A stretch of 7,596 nucleotides of DNA, from positions 1 to 7,596 of the forward strand of contig JBFKOL010000206.1 in assembly GCA_041628815.1 (NCBI GenBank), given 5' to 3'. The position numbers and the translations under genes were made by a program. Of this stretch, positions 1 through 6,400 are shown in pieces (within the stretch, counting starts at the first letter, position 1; each line of letters starts with the position of its first letter). The notes beneath the pieces were generated by a model. The model saw nothing but the letters and a program-made list of their open reading frames with translations. It was not told where the DNA came from and did not search any database. The stretch is from JBFKOL01 sp041628815. GTDB lineage: Bacteria > Bacteroidota > Bacteroidia > Chitinophagales > Saprospiraceae.

Positions 1-873
1 AGTTAATAATCTTGAGTATTCGACCGACTGCTCACCATGCAAATTTTTCGTGATAGTCTGATTCTCAAACAATAATGGCACCGCTTTTTCATATCGGCCC
101 ATATAATTGAGCAGCCCCGCAAGATTGCGTTGACGTAGTGCATACCTTTCATTCTCTTTGCCAAAATTCGCTTCAGCATTGTACAAAGCTTCGCTGTAAT
201 TTTTCAGCGCCTGCTCATAGTTGCCCATTGTCCTCTGAAGACCGGCCAGGTTATTTTGATAGATCGCATAAGTTGTGGAGTTCTTTCCTAAAGCTTTTTC
301 AGTAATTTCAAGAGCTTGTTCATAATATTGTTTTGCTTCTGATAGCTGGGCTAAATTCCTGTAAACCAAACCCAGCGAATTCGACCATGTCGCCAATAAT
401 TTGGGATCATCACCATCATATTTCAAAGTATAGTCGTAGATTTCTTGATGGACAGGCAGAGCTGCCTGGTACTGGCCACTTCTACGGAGAGCTTGGGCAT
501 AAAATTTCAAGATGTTTATGTAAACAGGATCGTGTGGCTCATAAATGCGCCTGGCGAGGCTCACTGATTTTTGATAATAGTCGCTGGACTCCTGATATTT
601 TTTCATGGTCAGTAAAACATATCCAGTATTGTGCAGGCTTTCGACATGTTCCTTGGAGGACATGCCGAAACACGACTCCGTGGTTTTAAGTAACTCATGC
701 GAAAGATTGAGGGCCTCTTGATAGGATCCTGCAGCAAAAAGGGTTTCTAGTTTGTTATTCAAAGAATCGAGCGACGTGGAATCGCAAGGAAGATCCTTGA
801 TGTCCTGGGCAAACCCAGCTTTCGAAACAAATAGGATCGTACAAAATGCGAGCAGGGAATAAATATGGTTCAT
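1..873 (-). CDS. Exported tetratricopeptide-repeat protein, N-terminal part (cut by window edge)
   Basis: The frame is open from an ATG at 871-873 to the left edge, giving 291 residues without a stop. Residues 1-23 form a signal peptide: a hydrophobic stretch (about 4-16) ending near GFAQ, so the mature protein should be periplasmic or surface-exposed. From about residue 35 there are six TPR-like helix pairs (roughly 35-68, 77-110, 118-152, 160-195, 202-237, 244-279), spaced about 42 residues as in kinesin-light-chain type (TPR_12) repeats. Typical cores are NNLAGLQRTMGNYEQAL and RNLAGLLNYMGRYEKAV. TPRs are protein-binding scaffolds. In Bacteroidota this signal peptide plus 42-residue TPR layout is often followed by a C-terminal CHAT (caspase-like) peptidase domain, but that part lies outside the window, so this is expectation only. 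A two-component kinase or a pure TPR protein is also possible. The start is supported by a promoter 29 bases upstream and by the signal peptide beginning at this ATG. Confidence 0.88.
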   Translation of the reverse strand, partial: MNHIYSLLAFCTILFVSKAGFAQDIKDLPCDSTSLDSLNNKLETLFAAGSYQEALNLSHELLKTTESCFGMSSKEHVESLHNTGYVLLTMKKYQESSDYYQKSVSLARRIYEPHDPVYINILKFYAQALRRSGQYQAALPVHQEIYDYTLKYDGDDPKLLATWSNSLGLVYRNLAQLSEAKQYYEQALEITEKALGKNSTTYAIYQNNLAGLQRTMGNYEQALKNYSEALYNAEANFGKENERYALRQRNLAGLLNYMGRYEKAVPLLFENQTITKNLHGEQSVEYSRLLT

Positions 874-901
874 ACTATCCGAATAAGAAGTTGGACCCTT
901 T

Positions 902-930
902 CAAACATACTGAATTTAATCTTTAGGCAA
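902..930 (-). promoter_or_regulatory. Bacteroidota-type promoter for the TPR gene
   Basis: On the minus strand TATGTTTG (902-909) matches the Bacteroidota -7 consensus TAnnTTTG at every fixed position. A TTG (928-930) lies 18 bases upstream, as expected for the -33 element. Transcription would start near 895, leaving a leader of about 20 bases before the ATG at 873. The placement immediately ahead of the signal-peptide start supports both calls. Confidence 0.65.
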
Positions 931-940
931 TCAGTGCGTG

Positions 941-971
941 AGTTGCAAAGCTGGTATCCCCACCTGCAACT
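941..971. repeat. Inverted repeat beside the TPR promoter, possible operator
   Basis: AGTTGCA (941-947) and TGCAACT (965-971) are perfect reverse complements. GGT (953-955) and ACC (962-964) add three inner pairs after a one-sided five-base bulge. The arms begin about 10 bases upstream of the -33 TTG of the minus-strand promoter, in the shared space between two divergent genes. That position suits a binding site for a dimeric regulator, though a chance repeat of this size is possible. Confidence 0.3.
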
Positions 972-986
972 GAAATATTTTAGTAG

Positions 987-1015
987 AATTTATTTTAAAT
1001 TTTGAAATTTATTTT
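987..1015. repeat. Short direct repeat upstream of the GTG-start gene
   Basis: AATTTATTTT occurs at 987-996 and again at 1006-1015, a 19-base period of nearly two helical turns. The repeats end 20 bases before the GTG at 1036. Between them AAATTTTG (997-1004) is one base away from the TAnnTTTG -7 box, but no TTG sits at a suitable distance. The tract is very AT-rich, so chance is a real alternative. Confidence 0.25.
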
Positions 1016-1035
1016 CACAGATCATCCAAGTACAC

Positions 1036-1461
1036 GTGTCATTGACATTTAACCAACTAAAATCATTGCACTACCGTTCTTTTGCCAAAGTGGCCATCCT
1101 GCCTTACATCGGTGGCACTCTTGCACACATCCTGAGATTGTTTTACCAGTTTCCACTTGGAGAAGCTCCCCACTGGATACATTGGGCCATTGTGTTGATC
1201 GGAGGTTATGCTTGGTCAGGATTTGTCCTGTATAGCGGTATCGTGCAATTCAAGGGTATTTGGGACAAGATACTTTACTGCCTTGTAATCTTCCATCTTG
1301 GCGGATCTGTCGTCCTGCATGGTTACTCTTTAACTACCCATAGCAATCAATGGATGACCGTCTTTTCATTGCAATACAGTTATTTTGCCGTTTTATACTT
1401 TATCGTGTTGGGAATCTATTGTTATCAACTTAGCAGAAGAGCACAATTTCAGCATAACTGA
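1036..1461 (+). CDS. Small four-helix membrane protein of unknown function
   Basis: This is a 141-residue ORF. I do not recognise the family. Four hydrophobic segments are evident at about residues 17-37, 48-70, 77-97 and 110-132. Basic residues cluster at the N-terminus (K9, R14, K18), in the second loop (K73, K78) and at the C-terminus (R134, R135), so by the positive-inside rule both ends face the cytoplasm. The membrane part is rich in aromatic residues and holds several histidines (for example H31, H46, H49, H87, H95), but no metal-binding motif is clear. The start is GTG at 1036: there is no in-frame ATG, and an in-frame stop lies upstream at 1003-1005. TTG at 1042 is the only close alternative. 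It is divergent from the TPR gene and convergent with the S74 fibre gene, so it is probably a single-gene unit. Confidence 0.72.
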   Translation: MSLTFNQLKSLHYRSFAKVAILPYIGGTLAHILRLFYQFPLGEAPHWIHWAIVLIGGYAWSGFVLYSGIVQFKGIWDKILYCLVIFHLGGSVVLHGYSLTTHSNQWMTVFSLQYSYFAVLYFIVLGIYCYQLSRRAQFQHN

Positions 1462-1468
1462 TTTGGCC

Positions 1469-1516
1469 GGTACTATTGATTTCAGATAAAATCACATCGA
1501 TAGTATCCTCCTTTTT
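1469..1516 (+). terminator. Candidate rho-independent terminator after the membrane-protein gene
   Basis: The arms at 1469-1480 and 1496-1507 pair over 12 positions, two of them G-T, around a 15-base loop. A TTTTT run follows at 1512-1516. The hairpin starts eight bases after the stop codon, which suits a terminator. The stem is AT-rich and the T run starts a few bases late, so it may be weak. Confidence 0.35.
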
Positions 1517-1528
1517 ATCTATAGGGTT

Positions 1529-1543
1529 CTGTTTATAAAACAG
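1529..1543. other. Short hairpin between convergent genes
   Basis: CTGTTT and AAACAG pair perfectly around a three-base loop, and two further G-T pairs are possible outside. Neither side has a T run in the right place, so it is not a standard terminator. It may simply stall or stabilise the ends of the two converging transcripts. Confidence 0.2.
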
Positions 1544-1589
1544 GGCCATACAATCTATTAGTGTCCAAGGAATCCCCTGAAGGTTTTAT

Positions 1590-2618
1590 TCAGTCCGTCT
1601 TAGTCCTTTCCCGTGCAAGTTCTTTCTTGATGGACTGGATCTCTTCCGACAGTTGTTGTATCAGAACCTGCTGTTCTTTTATGGAATTGACCAGGATGGG
1701 AATCAAACGATCGTAGCGAACGCCTTCGATCTGACCGTCAAGATGGGTGGTTAGTCTTTCGTCGATTTCGGCGACTTCTTCAGCGATGAACCCGAGGTCC
1801 GATTTCTCACTTTCCTTCCAAATGTAAGATACAGGTCTTAGCTGTTCCAGTAGTTCCAGCCCTGCAGTGTAATCCTGGATATCTTTCTTGTACCTGACTG
1901 ACGACGCACAAACGGAAACCTCCTGATCGTCGTTCCAGCACAGTTCATAGGGAGCTGTGCCGGCCAGGTTTTTGATGACGACCCTCCCGTTGCCACGGAT
2001 AATCAAGCGATCGTGATAGGTGCTTCCATCGTAATGTGCTATGAAAAAATTGGGGAAGCTACCTGGATTGCCACGCCCGGATGCGAGGTTGATCCCTACA
2101 GTACTTAGGTCTGCCTCCAGGTACAAGTCGGCATTGCCAGAATTGGCATATACACCCAGGTCTGCCTTGACCAGTGGTGCATTACCCACATTTAAGGTAC
2201 CGGGAGCAATGGTTTTGTCTTCCGGCCTCCCCAGCATAATGGTATTGCTGGTCGCCACTACCGCATTCGCACCGATTGCCGTTGCGTAGTTCAGGAAACC
2301 ATTGGATGCCCCAGCATTGTATCCGATTGCAGTATTGTAATCTCCCGAAATGTTGTTGTCACCGGCTGCCGACCCGATGAAGGTATTGTTGAACCCAAAA
2401 GTATTATTTGTCCCGGACTGGCGGCCTACAAAGGTGTTGTGAAGTAAAGACCCGGAAACATCTTTTCCCGCATCTTTTCCAATGTAGGTAGAAGTATGAT
2501 CATTCGGGTGGTAGGATTCCAAAAAACCTTCCAACTGAATCTTGTTGACCTGTGAAAAGCACAGATGTGACAACAGGAATAAGATAGCATGTACTAATAG
2601 ACGATGAACAGAACACAT
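1590..2618 (-). CDS. Secreted trimeric fibre-like protein with C-terminal peptidase S74 chaperone domain
   Basis: This is a 342-residue protein. Residues 1-23 are a signal peptide ending LCFSQ. Residues about 43-116 carry five head-type repeats, each with the core [NSA]-T-x-[IV]-G (starting at 43, 61, 78, 95 and 112; spacing 18, 17, 17, 17), three of them followed by AG or AAG. These resemble the trimeric beta-roll heads of YadA-like adhesins and tail fibres. A middle region (about 120-235) looks beta-rich. The C-terminus from S239 is an intramolecular chaperone of the S74/tail-fibre family. In ASSVRYKKDI the spacing puts the catalytic Ser at 239 and the Lys at 244, so self-cleavage is expected between A238 and S239. 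Then come the family-typical LGFIAEEV (275-282), YDRLIPILVNSIKEQ (302-316) and a coiled coil to about 336. By homology the chaperone trimerises, folds the fibre and cuts itself off. No phage genes lie nearby, so a bacterial surface fibre is likelier than a prophage tail. Confidence 0.87.
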   Translation of the reverse strand: MCSVHRLLVHAILFLLSHLCFSQVNKIQLEGFLESYHPNDHTSTYIGKDAGKDVSGSLLHNTFVGRQSGTNNTFGFNNTFIGSAAGDNNISGDYNTAIGYNAGASNGFLNYATAIGANAVVATSNTIMLGRPEDKTIAPGTLNVGNAPLVKADLGVYANSGNADLYLEADLSTVGINLASGRGNPGSFPNFFIAHYDGSTYHDRLIIRGNGRVVIKNLAGTAPYELCWNDDQEVSVCASSVRYKKDIQDYTAGLELLEQLRPVSYIWKESEKSDLGFIAEEVAEIDERLTTHLDGQIEGVRYDRLIPILVNSIKEQQVLIQQLSEEIQSIKKELARERTKTD

Positions 2619-2637
2619 TTTGGTAATATTTTACAGC

Positions 2638-2650
2638 TCGAATAATTCGA
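2638..2650. repeat. 13-base palindrome upstream of the fibre gene
   Basis: TCGAATAATTCGA is a perfect palindrome with a single central base, located 20 bases upstream of the fibre gene's ATG. It could be an operator or a small hairpin in the leader. I found no TAnnTTTG promoter for this gene in the preceding 120 bases, so its role cannot be judged from context. Confidence 0.25.
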
Positions 2651-2717
2651 AATTTTGAAATAGTATCAATCCTGAAGATATCAATTATGCGTAGGATGAG
2701 ATGATTACATGACTTAT

Positions 2718-2731
2718 CGGGCAAATGCCCG
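2718..2731. repeat. GC hairpin in the gene-free spacer
   Basis: CGGGC and GCCCG flank a four-base AAAT loop. It stands out in AT-rich surroundings. No T run follows on either strand, so it is not a typical terminator for the small upstream ORF on the minus strand. Confidence 0.2.
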
Positions 2732-2789
2732 TCGGCCTATGGCGGGATTACTCCAACAATGATTTGAGAATGATGATTCATGGATGAAG

Positions 2790-2815
2790 ATTGATGATCG
2801 ATCAAAATCATCAAT
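2790..2815. repeat. Perfect 9-bp inverted repeat in a GATGAT-rich tract
   Basis: ATTGATGAT (2790-2798) and ATCATCAAT (2807-2815) pair perfectly around an eight-base loop. The surrounding 2760-2815 stretch repeats GATGAT and GATGAA several times. The repeat lies 47 bases beyond the stop codon of the 61-residue minus-strand ORF, so it could end that transcript, but there is no poly-T tail. Apart from this, 2619-2862 holds no gene I can support. Confidence 0.3.
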
Positions 2816-2862
2816 TACATCAGTTCCTCTACTTCATTGCACCAAATCCCTTGCTAGCTCCA

Positions 2863-3048
2863 CTATTCTTCCGGCATACTACTGACTTGTACTTTCAATA
2901 GAGCCTTGATTTCCGCCAATTCCTGTTTTAATGAAGCAAATTCTGAATCCTTTTCTTCAAACTTGTCCTGGAATTCCTGCCGCATGGTTTTGATTGCTTC
3001 TAAGAGCAGCTGGGCCATTTTAGTATAACACATACCCTTCATTGCCAT
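2863..3048 (-). CDS. Small coiled-coil ORF, possible remnant of an S74-type protein C-terminus
   Basis: This is a 61-residue ORF with no recognised family. Residues about 14-52 form a strongly charged amphipathic helix with heptad-like spacing, including MRQEFQDKFEEKD and LKQELAEIKALLK, so a coiled coil is likely. Residues 5-19 (GMCYTKMAQLLLEAIK) align by eye with residues 299-314 of the adjacent fibre protein (GVRYDRLIPILVNSIK), sharing the pattern G-x-x-Y-x-[KR]-[LM]-x-x-[IL]-L-x-x-[AS]-I-K. In S74 chaperones this motif precedes the terminal coiled coil. The ORF therefore looks like the last 60 residues of a second, otherwise missing fibre protein. Several ATGs are available (3046-3048, 3040-3042, 3031-3033), and an in-frame stop lies just upstream. 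It could be a real small protein or a decayed gene end. No promoter consensus was found upstream. Confidence 0.42.
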   Translation of the reverse strand: MAMKGMCYTKMAQLLLEAIKTMRQEFQDKFEEKDSEFASLKQELAEIKALLKVQVSSMPEE

Positions 3049-3136
3049 TTCCTTCTACACCATTACCAGAATTGCCGCAGTCGCAAATGGCAGTCTCCCG
3101 CCGGGAATTGAATATTACCTCAACCTTTTGTGTCAT
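3020..3136 (-). other. Overlapping 38-codon reading frame, coding status doubtful
   Basis: An ATG at 3134-3136 opens a frame of 38 residues ending at TAA (3020-3022), reading into the start of the 61-residue coiled-coil ORF in another frame. The product has a Gly/Asn-rich stretch (CGNSGNGVEGNGNEG) and ends VLY, exactly where the other frame reads CYTKMAQ. A single +1 shift near 3020-3030 would join the two into one chain of roughly 90 residues. This may be a frameshift scar in an old gene or chance overlap. Confidence 0.18.
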
Positions 3137-3482
3137 AGATGGTACGATAAAAATGAAAACAACAATGAAGTTGTCAAATAGGAGGTATTATGATTTATGC
3201 TTATCAAATAAACGTTTCGGTAGGTTTTAAAAACCCTCAATTCCCTTCATGCTTATGTATGCTGTTATGTACATGGAAATTCTGCTCATCATAGTAATAA
3301 CCTCAGTACCCCAAAGTGTGAACACTACGCGTCCATCGCATAAAAACACATCCCTCAAATTAAAATTTTACTTAACATCTATCACTTAAACATGAACATC
3401 ACTTTCTCATCTGATTAAAATCAACGCAATGATATCTAATAGGGTTTAATATGAACTCCACAGTTCGTAAAACCAAAAAACT
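3137..3482. other. AT-rich divergent spacer, no supported gene
   Basis: This stretch separates the minus-strand small ORF from the giant plus-strand gene. It carries stops in every frame I followed and no convincing ORF. TAGGTTTT (3221-3228) is one base off the TAnnTTTG box but has no TTG at the right distance. TAAAATTTTA (3361-3370) is a perfect palindrome. The promoter of the giant gene should lie here, but I cannot place it. The 12 bases before its ATG are A-rich, as is usual for translation starts in this phylum. Confidence 0.4.
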
Positions 3483-6400
3483 ATGGGAAATAAGATGCTC
3501 ATCTTATTCCTGCCCTTATTAGGTTGCTTTGTCTCATTGTTTGGTCAGGAATCCATTATAGTAGGGAACGGTGATTTGATAACAAACAATCAAGATCCAT
3601 CCCCGATCAATATATATTTCAAAAGCCGCAGAGTACAAATTGTTTATAAGAAAGTTGAGTTAAATGCAGCTGGATTCACAGAAGGATATATTTCCAAAAT
3701 CGGTTTTTTTGTTGTTCAAGCCCCTACCTCCAGATCCCTGCCAAATTTTTCTGTTCGAATGAAAGGAACATCATCTATCAACGCAGGGCAATTGGATAAT
3801 GAAGGACTAACCGATGTTTTTTACTCTCTAGAGCATACCCCTGTCAATAATGCCTTTGATGAAATCACCCTTGACAAACCCTATTTCTGGAATGGAGAAG
3901 AAAACATTCTGATTGATGTATGTTTTGGCATCCTGGACAATTACTTTTCAGAAGGCACCGTCAAGTACGATACGGCTACCAGTGGGATGTATAGTATACA
4001 AAATGACAATCTCAATACGTGCGACCAGACAAGTGGCACTGTGTTCGATATTAAACCACAATTATTCCTGGAAATATTCGAACAAAAACCAAATGATATA
4101 GCCGTGACCTCTCTGATCAGCCCGGTAGATTTTTGCAGTGGCAATAATGAAATACAAATTCTTTTGACCAATTATGGAACAAATATCAATACAGCGGTCG
4201 ACGTAAATTGGACTTTCGACGGTCAACTTCAACAGCTCATCACTCATTCGAATTCCATCAATAATCCTTCTTCCGGAGACAATACGGCTATCGTATCTCT
4301 TGGCACGAAGAATTTCGAACCGCGAAAGAGGCATGAGATTGTGGTATGGACATCAAATCCTAACAACTCAGTCGACGGCAACACTTTCAACGATACATTG
4401 CAAGTCACGCTGGCTGCAGGGTTTGAGGGCACCTATACAATCGGTGGGACAGATCCCGATTATGCGTCGATAAGCACGGCAATTGAGGACTTGAATGCCT
4501 TTGGCGTCTGTGGCGACGTGACCCTAAATATACGTGATGCCTTTTATAATGAACAGTTTGAAATAAACAAGATCAAAGGTGTTTCAAGCAGCGCCACAGT
4601 CACGATCCAAAGCGAAAGCCAGGAAGCAGAAAATGTTGTGATTAGCCATTCCAGCGGTTTTGACAACAACTTTGTCGTCCGGTTAAATAACAGCGAATGG
4701 ATTGTCTTTAAAAATCTGACAATTGAGGCTACCGCTACATTTTACAGCCGTGTTTTAGAACTGTCAGGCAGTCCATCTAACCTCCAATTCGAAGGAAACA
4801 TTTTCCGGGGAATAAACAGCGAACTTATTTTTTCTAATTTGTCAACTTCCTTTGACAACTTAAGATTTTTCAACAATACCTTTGTTTCAGGTTCCAGTGG
4901 CATTTCCCTATTTAGCCAGGCAACCGACCTTTCAAGGGGGCTCATAATATCTGGAAATAAATTCCAAAATCAGTCAAACAATGGCCTACGCCTGACTTAT
5001 TTCGAAGCTCCGGAAATAACGTCGAATGTCTTTTCCTCGAATACATCGAGTTTCTATGAAGGAATAGTACTCAGTAACTGTTCAGCCAATGCAAGAGTCA
5101 TAGGTAATCAAATATTTCACATTCAATCAGGTAGAGGGATTTATGCTTCTAGTCTTCTGGGTAATGAAGGAAACATTGCCGTCATCGCCAACAATTTTGT
5201 GCATATGATAGGCACAAATTCCATTCAGGGGATTTACTCGGAATTTGGCGAGTATCAATTGATCGCCTACAATTCTGTAAATATTTTAAATACCAACGAG
5301 GATAGTAGGGCATTTCAAAACCACTTCGGAAGCAATAAAACTGTAATCAACAACATATTTTCCAATGAAGGAGGCGGTTATTCCGCCCATCTGTCAGGTA
5401 ACGAACCATTTATACAGTTCGATTACAACGATCTCTATACTTCGGGCGAATTCATTGGCATATATGCCGATGAAGATTTGATCGATCTGCCCATGTGGCA
5501 ATCCACAACAGGCCTGGATAGCAATTCAATTTCTGAAATTCCAATTTTTCTGGCCGACACAAGTTTCAGAACTGTTCAAATCGCCCTCAACGCAAAAGCT
5601 TTACCAACTAATCTGGTTACAACTGATTTGGAAGGAGATTCAAGAAGTGCTATTAGTCCTGATATCGGTGCAGACGAGTTTGATCCTCCTACGATAGATG
5701 CGGCTTTGATAGATCTCAAGCCGGTTACATTTCCATTTGATGTAGGTATGCAGGAAATAGTGGTGGAACTTAAAAATTTTGGCGTCGATACCCTCCAGTC
5801 CGTTACAATCCAATGGACTTTGGATGGGCTAATTCAAAACAACGTGGAATGGACAGGGACTCTGGCCTCAAGTGAAACGGAAGCAATAAGTCTTGGCCAT
5901 GTAAATTTTGATTTGGGAGTGCCGAGGAGAATTGAAGCTTGGTCATCGAATCCTAACAATATCGCCGATGTGATTACTGTCAATGATACCGTTCGTATTG
6001 AAAGCTTGTTTGCTGGCCTAAAGGGTAGTTATACCATTGGAGGAACGGATCCTGACTTTCAGACTATTAACGACGCCATTGTCGTCCTGAACGGTGGTGG
6101 AATAACCGGTAATACCATTTTTAATATTAGACCGGGTACTTACCCCGTTAAACAAGTCGTTTCTTCCATTCCCGGAGCAGACTCATTAAAGAACGTTACT
6201 ATTCAATCTGAGTCAAATGACAGTACCGATGTCATTTTGACGAGCAGCAACACAACTTTTAATGAAAATTACCTTTTTCTCCTGGACGGAACACAATGGC
6301 TGACGTTTAAACATCTGACTTTACAATCCATTAACCAATCGTATAACAGGATAATTGAGTTAGTCGATGATTGCTCCAACCTGAAATTTGAATCTCTCGT

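Noticed and set aside
333..689. Plus-strand 118-residue open frame
   Set aside because: It lies antisense to the TPR gene, whose signal peptide and periodic repeats are unmistakable; the antisense product has no coherent features.
2041..2289. Plus-strand 82-residue open frame
   Set aside because: Antisense to the fibre gene, with low-complexity content as expected from the mirror of a repetitive coding region.
1590..2618. Prophage tail-fibre gene
   Set aside because: The protein has a signal peptide, which phage tail proteins lack, and no capsid, tail, lysis or integrase gene is present in the window.
2500..2724. Minus-strand 74-residue open frame overlapping the start of the fibre gene
   Set aside because: It overlaps the signal peptide of the fibre protein in another frame and has no recognisable domain or start context.
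2760..2820. GATGAT-rich stretch as a CRISPR or satellite array
   Set aside because: The repeats are only six to seven bases, irregular, and without spacers of constant length.
3042..3230. Plus-strand 62-residue open frame
   Set aside because: Its composition is not protein-like and it overlaps the minus-strand coiled-coil ORF region and the AT-rich spacer.
3451..3522. ATG at 3451 as an earlier start for the giant gene
   Set aside because: It is in a different frame and reaches a stop at 3520-3522; the in-frame ATG at 3483 begins a good signal peptide.
3516..3527. Lipobox-like LLGC in the signal peptide of the giant protein
   Set aside because: The hydrophobic segment continues for several residues after the Cys and a normal cleavage site follows at GQ/ES, so a lipoprotein is less likely.
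3941..4945. Several minus-strand open frames of 62-90 residues, and one on the plus strand at 3913-4101
   Set aside because: All are shadows inside the giant plus-strand gene, whose frame shows conserved CARDB and beta-helix landmarks throughout.
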